This document shows positions 1 to 10,626 of a DNA stretch of 64,000 bases, piece by piece. The notes under the pieces are model-generated. The model was not told the origin of the DNA and ran no database searches. It saw only the letters and a program-made list of their open reading frames with translations. The DNA lies in the NCBI GenBank assembly GCA_014529385.2, contig CM043968.1, positions 7,145,648 to 7,209,647 of the forward strand, read 5' to 3'. Within the stretch, counting starts at the first letter, position 1. Each line of letters starts with the position of its first letter. Source of the DNA: Adiantum capillus-veneris (Eukaryota > Streptophyta > Polypodiopsida > Polypodiales > Pteridaceae). The translations under genes were made by a program, and so were the position numbers.

Positions 1-1550
1 CTAAAGCCTGAGTTCATTTTTGGTTGCTAGAAAGTTGGAGACCTTACAAAAACACTGAGGAGGAAAGGAATCAAATACAACGGGAAGCTGCTCATAAGAG
101 AAGAGACATAGAACGGTTAAGGAAATAAGAACAAGCTAAAAAATTGTCAGATTTTATGAGGAGAGGCTAAAAGACTCTTTTCTCATCCCTACAAGTATCT
201 CTGAGAATATTGACATCTATAAGAAGGTGATTGCAGATTTGCAACAAGCACTAGAAGTCTCTCAAATGACAAGGGGGCTACACTGGAAGAGGCTCTACAC
301 ACTAAAAGCAAGGCCATGAAAGAAGAGGGAAAAGCAAAGGATGGAAGAATTGAGATGCTTATGAAGGAAGTGGAAGATCTAAGAATGTAGTTATCAATGA
401 TCGAACAATTCCAGAACCTTCCTCCTAGAGAAAAAGGACCCTTGGAAATAGGGATGGACTTTGAGAACATAGAGGAAGAGATAGAACAAGAGAATAAGCA
501 GTTTGAAGGCCTGGTAGATGTGAGTACCACAACTAAACCTCATAAATTACCTCAAGAGTATTCACATCTATCGGTGGGAAGTGACTAGGGAAGTTGTAGC
601 CAAGAACCTCCGCTACAAGAATCATTTGTTGAAGTAAAATTTATTAAAATGCATCACTCTAGAATAGCTACAAGAGGAGTTTCCTAAGCTAGAACTTTCC
701 TACCCACCACTGCTCAAGTGGCTAACAATTGAAAAGAAGAAAGAGCTATTGCAAGCACTTTTACTAGATGCTGAGGGGAGTTGCAAGGATGTTGATCTTT
801 TGGAATGGACCATGGATCAAATCAAAGAGGCCAAGTCAACCTGGCAAGTTCAGTTCATGGGGGAGAACAAGTAGGCAATAACAATAAACTCATTTTCTCC
901 AACCCACCTTTAGATCAACCCAACATACTGCCCAATCATCAAAAGGAGAAGGTGGGATGACTTTGAGAAACTGCTTATTTCTCATCCTACATGTCTAAAC
1001 CACCCAATCTTCCCCAAACCAAGAGAATCACCACCTTCACTCTCTTATATGAGGAAGTCTATCAAGCAGATGATCAACCTAGTTCAAGGAAAGCCAAAAA
1101 TAGCATGCAAAATGATGTTGAAGATTTGCTACATGCTCTCTGCATGTATCAATACATTCAAGAATATAGAGGCCACCAAAGTAAATTGGACTTCATTCTT
1201 GGAGGGATACAAAGGACTTATATTCAACTTGAATGATACCCCCAAGATGAAGGTAATATATGGCCTGTTTTCTAGAATTATGTTCCTCCCAAGCCACTAC
1301 ATGTAGACCTTTGAGGATGTTTTTTATACAAAATATTTGAAATGGATTCCACTATATTTATGCCAATATGCAAGGATATCTTGCTCACATTTGTGGCCTA
1401 CACCCTCCATCAATGAGAAAACCCTTTGACAAGAATCTACAAGCCACAGCAGTAAATGATGCTGGTATATGTCGACGAACAAAAACAAAGAAAGCCTCTG
1501 CTCAAAGAATGAAGTCTTGTCAGGGACAACGAGAAGCCGAGAAGGGGGAG
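1..1550 (+). mobile_element. 3' internal part of LTR retroelement F (coiled-coil ORF, decayed)
   Basis: This is decayed plus-strand coding sequence that runs up to a polypurine tract and an LTR start. Fragments at about 150-585 are rich in E, K, Q and D and look like a coiled coil. Another open frame at 1049-1306 is rich in K, I and L. Several stops and frame changes break the frame, so no protein can be read through. No protease, reverse transcriptase or integrase motif is visible, so the piece is either a gag-like ORF or an extra ORF downstream of integrase. The position directly before the polypurine tract favours the second. The element is cut by the left window edge. A similar polar, coiled-coil stretch exists on the minus strand at 41.2-42.7 kb, which may be the same kind of ORF; I did not align them. 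Confidence 0.5.
1541..1550 (+). promoter_or_regulatory. Polypurine tract of element F
   Basis: GAAGGGGGAG lies directly before a TG dinucleotide that starts LTR-like sequence. This is the expected plus-strand primer position and it sets the orientation of element F as plus. Confidence 0.6.
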
Positions 1551-1781
1551 TGTTGAAGCAAGGGACTCAATCACAAAAATTCAGGGTCTGCAAAAATTCA
1601 TCCACTTAATCATTCATTTTTGCCTAAGCCGGCATTGTAATTCTTGAACCCGAAAGAGTCAGATTGTTACCAAAAAAAATTGTACTTAATGAAGAGACTA
1701 AATACCCTAGTCCATCACATTTTTTGAAGTAATTATCCCTTTCTAGTCCAAACCCAACTTTTGACCTTGGGTATATAAGCA
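1551..1781 (+). repeat. First part of the 3' LTR of element F
   Basis: It starts with TGTTGAAG after the polypurine tract. A TATA-like string (TATATAAG) lies at 1772-1779, just before the point where the solo family C LTR was inserted. The LTR probably resumes at 4223. I could not find its CA end or a second copy to confirm its length. Confidence 0.45.
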
Positions 1782-2687
1782 TGTGAGGTCTCTGCCATCC
1801 TTGAAGAAGGGATTCCCATGTAAAGGAATACATATCATGCCATTCTAGTCATAAACAAAAAGTTACTATTTTTGGTGATTTTTTCTCCTTTGATGAGCTA
1901 ATGATAAATAAATTTTTGTAAGATTTTCAAAAATAAAATTTTTACTTTTTTGTCATTTTTGTCAAAAAATAGAAAGTTTTGAGGTGCTTACACCCACCTA
2001 GACGCAATCGTCTCGTCAAAATCTACCGCGTCCTGAATTTCCATAAAAATAGTTGCCTGCTTAAAAAATTGCTAAATATAACAGATGTGTGCATCCAACA
2101 CCTCAGATTGTCATCCTCAAGCTTTTCTTATAATAGAAACTTTTAGAATTAAATTCTGATAAGCCAAGCTTACTCTAGACAATTAATTTTCATCCTAGTG
2201 TTAATAAAGTAATTCCTAAGTCTAAGATATGTATATGTATGCATGTGCATGGGCATGTATGTGCATGTGTATGTATGTCCATGTATGCCCATAAATGACC
2301 CATATCCATGGACCCATCTCTTATAGAATAATTGACTACTATGATCATGGGGGCACTACATGAGGTGTATCACCCAAAAGGGTAAACAAGGACACATTTA
2401 ATGGCTAAGTAGGAGCTTGTGACACTTCTACTCATTATTTTAGCAAGAGGGGGTGAGCTACGGAGGTATGGGGCTGATTTGGGCAACAAGGAACCTCCAA
2501 ACTCTATATAAAGGGCATCCACACTCAATTTTAGACTCACTTGAACACACATTGGAGATAGGGAGACTCTGCTGATGTGGCTACTTGTTGGTGAAGCTTC
2601 AACAAGGCTTTGAGAGATCAATAATTCCAAAGCACATTTGGGTAATGTAAATCTCTTAATCAATCAAGTTATTATCAATCTCTTTTT

Positions 2688-2784
2688 CAATTGGAATCCT
2701 TTCCAATTGATTCCATATTACTATTCAATTGGAATCCTTTCCAATTACTACCATATTATTATTCAATTGGAATCCTTTCCAATT
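2688..2784 (+). repeat. Three hairpin-forming repeats inside LTR C1
   Basis: The palindromic 21-22-bp unit built on AATTGGAA...TTCCAATT occurs three times at a 38-bp period (2688, 2726, 2764). The opposite-strand LTR copy at about 17,468-17,560 keeps three copies in the same place, so the array belongs to the family and is not a local accident. Confidence 0.75.
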
Positions 2785-3453
2785 TCTACTCTATTAAAAA
2801 ATGTTATACTCTTATTAAGCTATCCTCAATTAGGAATCAACAATCATTATACCTATTTTATGGTAATTTCTCTACATTACAAAGTAATGAAGGTCTCACT
2901 GCTCGATTACATAATCAATTATGTTGACTGCATACACAATTCTTCATCAATGTAACCTAGATGCCTGCATGAATTAGCTAATCATATTCAAGAATTTTGT
3001 CCAACTAAAATGATGGATTGTTCTTGCAAGTAGATATAAGTGATTAACCATGAGATTAGTGTATGGGTTATAACGGAAAAGGAAAATGAAAGGCCTTGAT
3101 GAATGAGGATGTGCCACTTATCCCACAAACTGACATGAACAGGTAGGAAATTTCTTTTTTTTCCTTGCATCATGAGTAAATAGGAAGGGAAAAACTACCT
3201 AAACATGGGGCTATTCCCAATTAAAAACTCCATCAATTTGAACTTGTTAATTTTCTTAAGTTGTATTAATAGGGAAAGGTTGTTTGGAAAGTAGTCTATT
3301 TGCTTATAGGAAAGAAATGTTTGCCTAGTAGAAGAACTCTCAAATCTTCTTTATTCAAAAATCCTTTATTGATATAGTCAAAACTCCCTTTGATATTCAG
3401 GGAGGAGAGCTTAGCGGAGTGAACGCTAAAGTAGTAAATATGGTTGCACACAT

Positions 3454-3537
3454 CTTGCGGGTTGGTGCCCAGAATGCAAGATAATACTTGCGGGTTTGTG
3501 CCTAGGCTGCAAGTTAGTCACTGTACCCAGGTTGCAG
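3454..3537 (+). repeat. 34-bp tandem repeat inside LTR C1
   Basis: CTTGCGGGTTGGTGCCC...GCAAG at 3454 recurs at 3488, with a third, worn copy ending at 3537. The equivalent stretch of the inverted LTR copy (about 16,470-16,570) has the same arrangement. Confidence 0.6.
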
Positions 3538-4222
3538 GACAATTTAGTTGTATGGGCAACTAAAGACACTGTGAAAAATAAACTCTTACCAAGAGGAGTG
3601 AACTCTTGGGGTTTGGATATTTAAATGAAGAAGAGTCGTATGTTCTTTTTCTTCTAGGAAAGATTGTCTCGGTGCCGATTCGATAATGGTTGAAGGGCTG
3701 TCTTAACAAATTTGTGATGGAAATCATAAAAAGGAACTTTGTGTATGAACAATCATGTTGTAGTAATTAGAAAACAAGCAAAAAAAAAAAGTGTGAGTGT
3801 GGGGGTGGAAAGTGGGGACTAGCTCAGGTTTCCAGTCAAGGATGGGCGGTCTCGATTAGCCAAGAAACTCTCCGCTCCTCATTGATAGAAGAAGCAAAAC
3901 TAGAGACTCATTGTGCCAAGAGTTGAGAAGTCCCAATTGTACGTGCCTCTGAAAATTATGGGGAAAAAGGCATTTGGAGTTTCTCTCTTTTGGAAGGTGA
4001 AAATTAGGAACGTTAGATTATTGTGTTAGCTCATGCTTTCCCTACGAGAGAGGGCCAGGAACCCTTTTCAATGGCTCGGACTCAAGTTACTTGGTGACAA
4101 GAGTCTGTCCATTAGAAATCTTGTCTCTCTGACTATACTTTTCTCAATTGATTAGGGCCTAGCAACCTGTCAGGTACCCTCCTTTTGCCAAATGGATATG
4201 GTAATGGGATGGGGACCTCACA

Positions 4223-4395
4223 AAGCCAAAGATTGTAATTATTAGGGATCGGTTAACTATGGAGCTCACATAGTGAAGAGTACGCCTACACTCACGCACT
4301 CACTACTCTTTTAACAGATAATCATTGCTAATGGAATCTCTTGTGTTTCTTCCTCATACTCTTAGCATCTTTTACATGCTTAATGTGCTATGTTT

Positions 4396-4435
<40 letters not shown>

Positions 4436-4592
4436 AACGCAGTGAACGGTTTTAACTCTAGGTTTCCTAGTGTGTTTATTTGCTTTTTTTGAGTTGTTAA
4501 TGGTGTTTTGAGTGAAACTAAGCATGGAAAAAGATAAGTAGGCCTTAGGAGGAGCCAAATGATCCCTCATTCATCATTTTTGGTGAAGGTAA
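4223..4592. repeat. Probable rest of LTR F, with a TG microsatellite
   Basis: After the solo LTR the interrupted LTR F should resume. No clear CA end or second target duplication is visible. A (TG)n run of about 36 bp occupies 4397-4434. Nothing else is recognisable. Confidence 0.3.
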
Positions 4593-5159
4593 GTGGTGGA
4601 AAAAAATGTGGTTGATCAGCTATCTAACGGTGACTTTTGCAGGTTTTGTTGTTGGAGACCAATTTCCTATAGCCTAAAGACCCCTAATCTCAAGTTTCAT
4701 GTCATTTGGAGTTCATTTGACACCTCTAAGACCATTAGAGTGAAAGATAGACCGCAAGACACAGGCATTTTCCCCTTTAGTTGCTTCTTAGCTTTGGAGT
4801 TACACCTTTCTCCTGAGTGCATTGCCTTTGGGGCATTGTATACTACGTTTCCATGCACTAGTTGGGTCGGCTACACCCTCGGATTGACATATTTATGTTG
4901 GTTTGAGCTCTTGCTAGGCTACTTAGTCCGATCACGGCGATCCACCAACATTCTTTTAAGCAAGTGCAAGGAAGTTGTCAAAGGAAGTGTGATGCACTCT
5001 CTACCCCATGAAAATATTCATGGAAGAGACTTGCTTAGAGGCATGTTAGGGGTCCTAATCAAATTGGTTTCAACCCCCGGACTTATGTTACCACATGGAC
5101 CACCGATCAATGATAATGTGTGCACGTTATGTGTTGTAGTGGGAACTCTTTTGGCCTAG
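4593..5159 (+). CDS. Unrecognised 188-residue open frame
   Basis: This is the longest uninterrupted plus-strand frame in the left third of the window. I do not recognise the product. It has a Cys/Trp-rich N-terminal part (FCRFCCW at about residue 16) and a hydrophobic middle (about residues 70-110: ALYTTFPCTSWVGYTLG and the following residues) that could be a membrane segment. An acceptor-like TTTTGCAG lies at about 4633-4640, inside the frame, so the true exon may start there rather than at the ATG. Acceptor-like TGTCTAG and TTTGCAG strings follow at about 5245 and 5442. It may be an upstream exon of the decayed multi-exon gene whose later parts lie at 8.8-10.3 and 15.0-15.8 kb. That link is inference. 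Confidence 0.25.
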   Translation: MVEKNVVDQLSNGDFCRFCCWRPISYSLKTPNLKFHVIWSSFDTSKTIRVKDRPQDTGIFPFSCFLALELHLSPECIAFGALYTTFPCTSWVGYTLGLTYLCWFELLLGYLVRSRRSTNILLSKCKEVVKGSVMHSLPHENIHGRDLLRGMLGVLIKLVSTPGLMLPHGPPINDNVCTLCVVVGTLLA

Positions 5160-6109
5160 CCAATAAAATATTTGGTAAGGCTGAGTTTAAATTTGATTTT
5201 CTTTTGTATTGTCTTGCAACTAATAGCCCTTATTTTTGTGTCTAGGAAAAAGAGCAAGTTTTCAAACCAATTTAGAGCAAAGGATTTGTGTTTGTCGCTC
5301 CATGAGCCACTGGTGTAGCATCAAGAGGCCTAGTAAAAGGCACACATCTCAAGACCTCCTACAAAGGTGATTGCAATAGCGATAAATCACAACAAAATTA
5401 CTAGTTTTTTGCTAACAAACCAAGCTAATAATTGTTTGCAGGTGTCCAAAGCAAGCAGTCAACCAAAAAAAGAAGAAGTGGATAAGTCAGTGAAGGCCAT
5501 TGGCAAGGGAACATTGTAGTTTAAGCTAAAGGCACCATCAAAGAAGTAAGTCCATGATCCAAACTACTCGAGTGAAGAAGATAGCAAAAGAGAGGATGCC
5601 AGGGATGGTCATCACGGACTCTTGATAATTATAGAGAAGTCCACATTGAAATGAGATTTGCTCGTTATCACTTTGCAATGCTTAGAGGTTGATAGTTTTG
5701 CAGATATAGTATGCTCATCTAACACTTGTGAAGAAATATAGATTAAGATTTTTTTTTCTATCATGGAAATGCAGGTAACTTGCAAGGTATCACTACCACT
5801 GGTGCCATTATTTATCGCATCCAATTGTTTGGCTACTGCTTGATCAGGTCAACAATCTAGCGCTATAATTATCCATAGATGGGTATGCTCTATAACTTGC
5901 CAAGTTCATGCTTTCCCAACATACTCTGAACATGGATCCACTAGAAGTAAGTGATGATATCAAAAGAACTTGGGATCCAATTTGGATGGAACCAAATGAG
6001 AATTCAAGGAAAATTTCCAAAAATTGGGATGAATACATGTGAAAGGCAAAATGATGTACACATGGAATGGGAACTATTGGGGTAAAGGAGTTATGCCTCT
6101 GCCCGTGGT
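5160..6109 (+). other. Exon-like but unassigned sequence
   Basis: Short open stretches follow acceptor-like sites, including a Lys/Glu-rich piece at about 5450-5500 and an acidic Ser/Glu/Asp piece at about 5570-5600 that look like disordered nuclear-protein sequence. Stops interrupt the frame. No family is recognisable. Confidence 0.25.
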
Positions 6110-6252
6110 TGAGTGGCCCAATGTACATCCTTTCCTTATTCTTAATATACACAAAGAATAAGGTGCTCCTCACTACTAGGAGGTTTTTTGTACTCTCCCC
6201 TTCCTCGCATCGCACCATACACACATGCATCTACTCACTGCACACTCATTCA
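6110..6252 (+). repeat. Partial 5' LTR of the copia element
   Basis: It shares ATCCTTTCCTTATT, the inverted ACACAAAGAATAA stretch and CACTACTAGGAGGTT with the LTR at 8560-8720. It ends ...CATTCA two bases before the primer site. Confidence 0.7.
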
Positions 6253-6254
6253 GC

Positions 6255-6268
6255 TGGTATTAGAGTCA
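6255..6268 (+). promoter_or_regulatory. Primer binding site (tRNA-iMet type) of the copia element
   Basis: TGGTATTAGAGTCA matches the plant copia consensus TGGTATCAGAGC with few changes and sits 2 bp after the LTR end. Confidence 0.75.
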
Positions 6269-7337
6269 TATCAATTGGCATGCATACGACGGATTCCTAC
6301 CTAGGCACAGAACTGACAGCTTCTCGGCTAGGCATGGAAGCGACATATCTCAGCCATGGAAGCTTGAGCTTGGTGGCATTGGATTGAAGCGGATCTGGTG
6401 GATCTCAAAACTCCTCATGGGTGTAACCCCCCCAAGTAGAAGAGGGAATCTTGAGAGTTTTAGGGGATCAAAGTAATAATTATATCTCTATAAAAATAGA
6501 GAAAATTTGAAGCAACACAAAACAGGCACTCAAGATTTGAAAGAGAGCAAAGAGGGCACATCTTGGTAGAGCTTGATGATTTGAAGCTAGCAAGCAAGCA
6601 AGCAGCACATTGTTTTTTTGCCTTCCAAGTGGTTAAGTGGACTTGTGGGCACACACACACACACACCGAGTCAAGTCTGTCCGACAAAATTGAAATAGGC
6701 TATTGTTGATCATAACAAATTGGGCAAGTGTGTGCAAGAGCAGAGCTCATAGCATTGCAATCAAGGCAAAGAAGCTTGTAAGTGAGTGCTAGTAAAGGTG
6801 AAGGCTTGGAGAAACAGAGAATTAGGGCTCTACAACGCTGTGTTGTGTGTAGGTGGGAAGCCAAGGACCTGCAAGCCATAGGACCTTGCAATTGGTTAGA
6901 GAACGCTATCCTCCATGGCTTAGCCTAAAAATAATGATTTGAGAGCAAGAAAATAAAAGTGAACAACATCTTCACATCAAAAGAAACTTGTAATTAAGAA
7001 GCAAAGGAGGATTGTCAAGCATTTGAAAAAAAAAAGCTTGTGTGTGTTTGACAGAGAAGTAATAGAGCCAATTTTTTCTCTGAATGTGTGCTCACACGCA
7101 CAGATAGAGAATGAGAGAAAGAAGACTAGATGCACACACAAAAGCATTCAGAGGTGGAGAGATAGAGAGAAAAAAGTGTATGCTCTCGGGCGTTTATACA
7201 CAATACATAGCAAAAGGAATTGTGTGCTTGTACATCAACACACATACACACGGTTGTCTTTTGCTTTTGACCTTGATTCAACATTGATGGCATCATCTCT
7301 TGATGTACAGGTAGAGAGAGATTGGATCAGTCAGTGA

Positions 7338-7690
7338 CAGTGATATCACATTTACCTTTAGCATTCCTCTTGCTTACATATCTTCCAGACATGACATTTC
7401 TCCCCATTGGTTGCTAGATGAGGATGCAATTTTCCATGTCACACCACATCATAAGTGGGTCAACACATTCCTTAGTGGGAGCTTTGGTTGTTTGCACTTG
7501 GCCAATGGTTTGGTATTTCACATTGCAGGTGTAAGAGATGTTCTCTTGTAATTGCCTAATGGTGCATCTTATATGCTACAACATGTGCGCTATGTTCCTC
7601 ACTTGAAACAAAGCTTGATATAAGTGAGACAGCTAGCAGATTTTCGGTGTTAAACAATACTTAGAGAGCAATATTTTTAGATGCATTGCT
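7338..7690 (+). pseudogene. Copia protease to pre-integrase relic
   Basis: Read with a few stops, this stretch matches the copia polyprotein block that starts at the protease. It contains WLLDEDAIFHVTPH (the usual form has W-DSGAS-H-T), then a Gly/Leu-rich segment and DVLL...VRYVPHLKQSLI, the typical R-VP-L--NLIS block before the integrase zinc finger. The catalytic Asp-Ser-Gly is replaced by Glu-Asp-Ala. The frame is broken and the His-Cys zinc finger that should follow is not found. Confidence 0.65.
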
Positions 7691-7883
7691 GATTATTAAA
7701 TGATTGCCAAGGGAGCCCACAATGTCTTGATATATCATATGCATGTATTCAAGGTACGAGATGACATGGTCTCAGTTTTGTTGCTGGCATGCATTGATTG
7801 AGAGATGAGACGTGTCTCCTTCGTGGGTGAGCTCCACCATGCTCACAAGACAAAGCATTTAGCTATGTAGGATGTGCCATTAG

Positions 7884-8030
7884 ACTCTATAGAGACAAAG
7901 ATAGAGTAGTAGTGCTCTAGTGAGACACAACAAGTGTTTTCAAAATTTGTGCAGACAGAGATAGAGTGGTAGTGCTCTAGTGAGACACATCAAGTGTTGT
8001 CAAAGTCTATGTAGGTAGAGGTAGAGCGGT
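7884..8030 (+). repeat. 60-bp tandem repeat in the copia linker region
   Basis: About 2.4 copies with an exact 60-bp period, including AGTGCTCTAGTGAGACACA (7911-7929 and 7971-7989). Sixty bases keep the reading frame (20 residues per unit), so this was probably a repeated linker in the polyprotein. Confidence 0.75.
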
Positions 8031-8192
8031 TCTTCCTCCTAGAGACATAGGTAGAGATGACGAACATAGAGTTCTTTGATATGATCATGCTAGAGGCTAA
8101 TGAGGTGATGCTAGGACACATAGTGCTGCCTATGGATGAGAGGATGTAGCCATCCCAATGTTTGCCATGACACATTCAAATGGGATGAGTAT

Positions 8193-8720
8193 TGTTGATT
8201 ATGTAGTGCATGCATATAGTGTATGGGAGGCTACAACTATGTTTGTGTAGGTTTTGTTAGCATGTTGAGAGTCTCATGTATGACCTACTAGTATTGAGGC
8301 TTGACCTAGTAGCTACAATGGGACCATTTGTAGTAGGAATTATTAGTTGTACGGTGGCTGACACTAGTATAATGCATGGTGGAGGTTTGCAAACCATACA
8401 AAGTTGTCTCTAGAATTTACATGCATGCTCTAGCATGGATACACACACTTGCCTATCACTAGAGCTGAGATGGCTACATATAAATCGACTTAGCAAGCCA
8501 GTGGGTATAGGTTGAGAGAGTCTCTCACTTGTTTTTTTATACATGGCGGCTGGCCACCCTCCCACTATACATCCTTTCCTTATTATTCATACACACAAAG
8601 AATAATAAGGAGCTTCTCACTACTAGGAGGTTGCTCCACCCACACACCACTGCATTCTACACTTCCCCTTCCTTGCATCACACCGCGTGCATATGCACAT
8701 GTGCATTGCACATTCGTTCA
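8193..8720 (+). repeat. 3' LTR of the copia element
   Basis: It begins TGTTGATT after a purine-rich AAATGGGATGAG and ends ...CATTCGTTCA, homologous to the end of the LTR at 6252. The right end is well supported by homology; the left end is inferred from the purine tract. Confidence 0.6.
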
Positions 8721-10154
8721 AGAACCACCAACTCAAGGCATGGAACCCAAAAATTGATACATGTACACCATGTTATTTTTCTTATGTTTCTCATTGTATG
8801 TTAAGTAGAGAAGAAGAAGAAATTTTTTCAACAACGCTAGGCGATTTGCATGGTAGCTCATAGAGAGGACCCTAAGTACCATTATTGTGTGGAGAACAAG
8901 GAAGAAGTTCTCACTGTGGTGGCATGCTTGAATCAACAAATGTGGCTATATTGAATATATTTCTTCATAGATCTCTTATGCTTTTTTTTTTTTTGGCACA
9001 AGATTAATGACAAAGGTTATGTGAAAACATCCTTCATAGGAGTGCTATGCATGGTTAGAACAATGGGCACGACCAACTTGGATACATTACTCAAGGGTTT
9101 GGAGGACAAAGTGCCTGAGTGGTTGCAATGAGAGCTAGATGCCAAAATTAAAAGGCATGGAGGGTCGTGTAGGCGTTGGTACCAGGTTTCTCTTATCGCG
9201 CTATCTCAACTTTTATATCCGGTGAGTCCAATTCACACTAATCACATATACATTTGTCAAGGTAAGAACCTATATTCCTTAAAAGAGAGATTGAAAATGA
9301 GGACACACATATGGAAGATGACGAGGAGGATGAATAGCAAAGACCGACATGCAATGATGGTGAATGTCCATTAAAGTTTCTCGAACATGAAGACCAACAT
9401 GATGTGCCACCATCTCCAACTTTGGAGCTTACAAGAGCTCCACAATCTACCCAAGCAAGTATTTTACCTACCCTTCTTGTTGCCTGAATGAAAAACCATT
9501 GTACTAATAGCACACTTTTTATTTACATATTGTACATAGGCAAGCAGTGCAAAAAAGGACAAAGGTTGATTAATGATCACAGATATCCTACCAAGTACAT
9601 CCAATCATAGAATAGGTTGAGAGGTAGACATGTAATCAGTGGGAGAGAACATATTGACTAAAATCCTAATAGTTCCACTGAACATCAAGAGGCACACCAA
9701 GAGCCCCAACCATCCAAATCTTCTACAACCCCTTCCCAACAATAGTAAGAACCCTTTCCATATCCCCCTCCTAGTCATGTCCTCAAGGCTAAGGAAGCAC
9801 TAGAAGCATCTCATCTTCTAACTCACGGCCATATATTTCCCCTTTGAATGATGAGGCACATGCATAGGTAAAAAAAGGAGTGCACAGAGGATGGAAATAA
9901 CATAATACTTGTTCTTGCTCTCCCCCAAGTGTCCACTCAACATGTGCCAGCCTACCTCATAAGTACAAAAAAATCCTTATGATGATTGATGTTCTGTAAG
10001 CATTGGCAGGAAAGGAAATGTTAGTGGTAGTGTCTATTGTGGTGGAGGTTGGTACAAGTGGAGAGGTCTGCTCTTTTTGTTGGAGGTGAGTAGAGCAACA
10101 AAGCGTATATATATATTTAATGATGCTAATTTCAAGCAATTTTTTGATTCTTAG
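8721..10154 (+). pseudogene. Decayed exon-like sequence, possibly upstream part of a methyltransferase-like gene
   Basis: Several plus-strand open stretches are separated by stops and AT-rich intron-like DNA: about 8840-8950 (REDPKYHYCVENKEEV), about 9000-9150 (GMxxG-poor, Leu/Glu-rich), 9340-9480 and a Pro/Ser/Gln-rich part at 9660-9740. They look like exons of one diverged gene broken by later stops, but I recognise no domain. The link to the methyltransferase-like pieces directly downstream rests only on strand and proximity. Confidence 0.3.
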
Positions 10155-10322
10155 TATCTAGATGTCATGGTGCTATGCAACACTCCACCTCTCAATGAAG
10201 TGTAAAATTCAACGGAACATTGTTTAGATACGCTGACAATCTAAGTTACACTAGGTATTAGTGATTCATTGTGCTCACTAGCTATCAGTTTGTCTAAAAC
10301 CAAGCTATTCGGTATTGGATAT
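10155..10322 (+). pseudogene. Methyltransferase-like exon fragments, left of element A
   Basis: A stretch bounded by an AG acceptor (10153-10154) and a GT donor (10200-10201) reads YLDVMVLCNTPPLNE. Hydrophobic strand followed by (D/N)-P-P is the look of the catalytic DPPY-type motif of amino-methyltransferases; here the first position is Asn-Thr and the aromatic residue is Leu, so it may be inactive. A second open piece runs to the edge of element A at 10322. Joined across A at the DNA level, its frame continues into 15,001-15,028 and reaches a GTAAGA donor. See the entry at 15,001. Confidence 0.4.
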
Positions 10323-10615
10323 TGTTAGGTTGCAATGCTATGGAGGGTGCCACCAAGGCTTGTCCATGGCTAGGGACAAGCATGCAAAACAAAGAGAAAC
10401 AAGAGGGAAAAGAGACTTCTACACCAAGAAAAAAAACAAGAATAACACACTTTTTTTTTCTTTGAACTTCTACATATATATAGAGTTTCTTGACTCATAT
10501 TGGCCACTCTTTTCCCATGCAAAATCCACCTAGAACTAGTGGTGTTATATCAAGTAATTGATAGGAATGCTCCTATGGGTTTAGACCAACTGACAACAAG
10601 GGGTTGAACCCATCA
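10323..10615 (-). repeat. 3' LTR of element A
   Basis: On the plus strand it runs from TGTTAGGTTGCAATG to GGTTGAACCCATCA. It is about 85% alike by eye to the copy at 14,706-14,995, including a TATATATATAG TATA-like region. Confidence 0.8.
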
Positions 10616-10626
10616 ATCCCCCCTCA
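10616..10626 (-). promoter_or_regulatory. Polypurine tract of element A
   Basis: On the minus strand CTTGAGGGGGAT lies directly upstream of the LTR start TGATGGG. Confidence 0.65.

Larger units (their letters stand above)
1782..4222 (+). mobile_element. Solo LTR of Ty3/gypsy family C (copy C1)
   Basis: This 2,441-bp unit starts TGTGAGGT and ends ACCTCACA, an 8-bp inverted terminal match with TG...CA ends. It is closely similar along its length to the reverse complement of 15,798-18,447, which is an LTR attached to Ty3/gypsy pol. No internal region is attached here, so it is a solo LTR. The flanks are AAGCA (1777-1781) and AAGCC (4223-4227), which fit a 5-bp target duplication with one change. 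It splits the LTR of element F. Confidence 0.85.
6110..8720 (+). mobile_element. Deleted Ty1/copia element
   Basis: Two similar sequences bracket this element: 6110-6252 and the right end of 8193-8720. Directly after the first is a TGGTATTAGAGTCA primer site, and between them is a copia protease/pre-integrase relic in the plus orientation. The internal region is only about 1.9 kb against 4-5 kb in a full copia element. Integrase core, reverse transcriptase and RNase H are absent, so this is a deletion derivative that cannot move on its own. The left LTR matches only the last ~145 bp of the right one, so it is truncated or strongly diverged. Confidence 0.7.

Noticed and set aside
7023-7337. 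104-codon plus-strand open frame as copia gag
   Set aside because: No gag or zinc-knuckle feature; rich in CACACA-derived His/Thr codons. Left as untranslated or decayed internal sequence.
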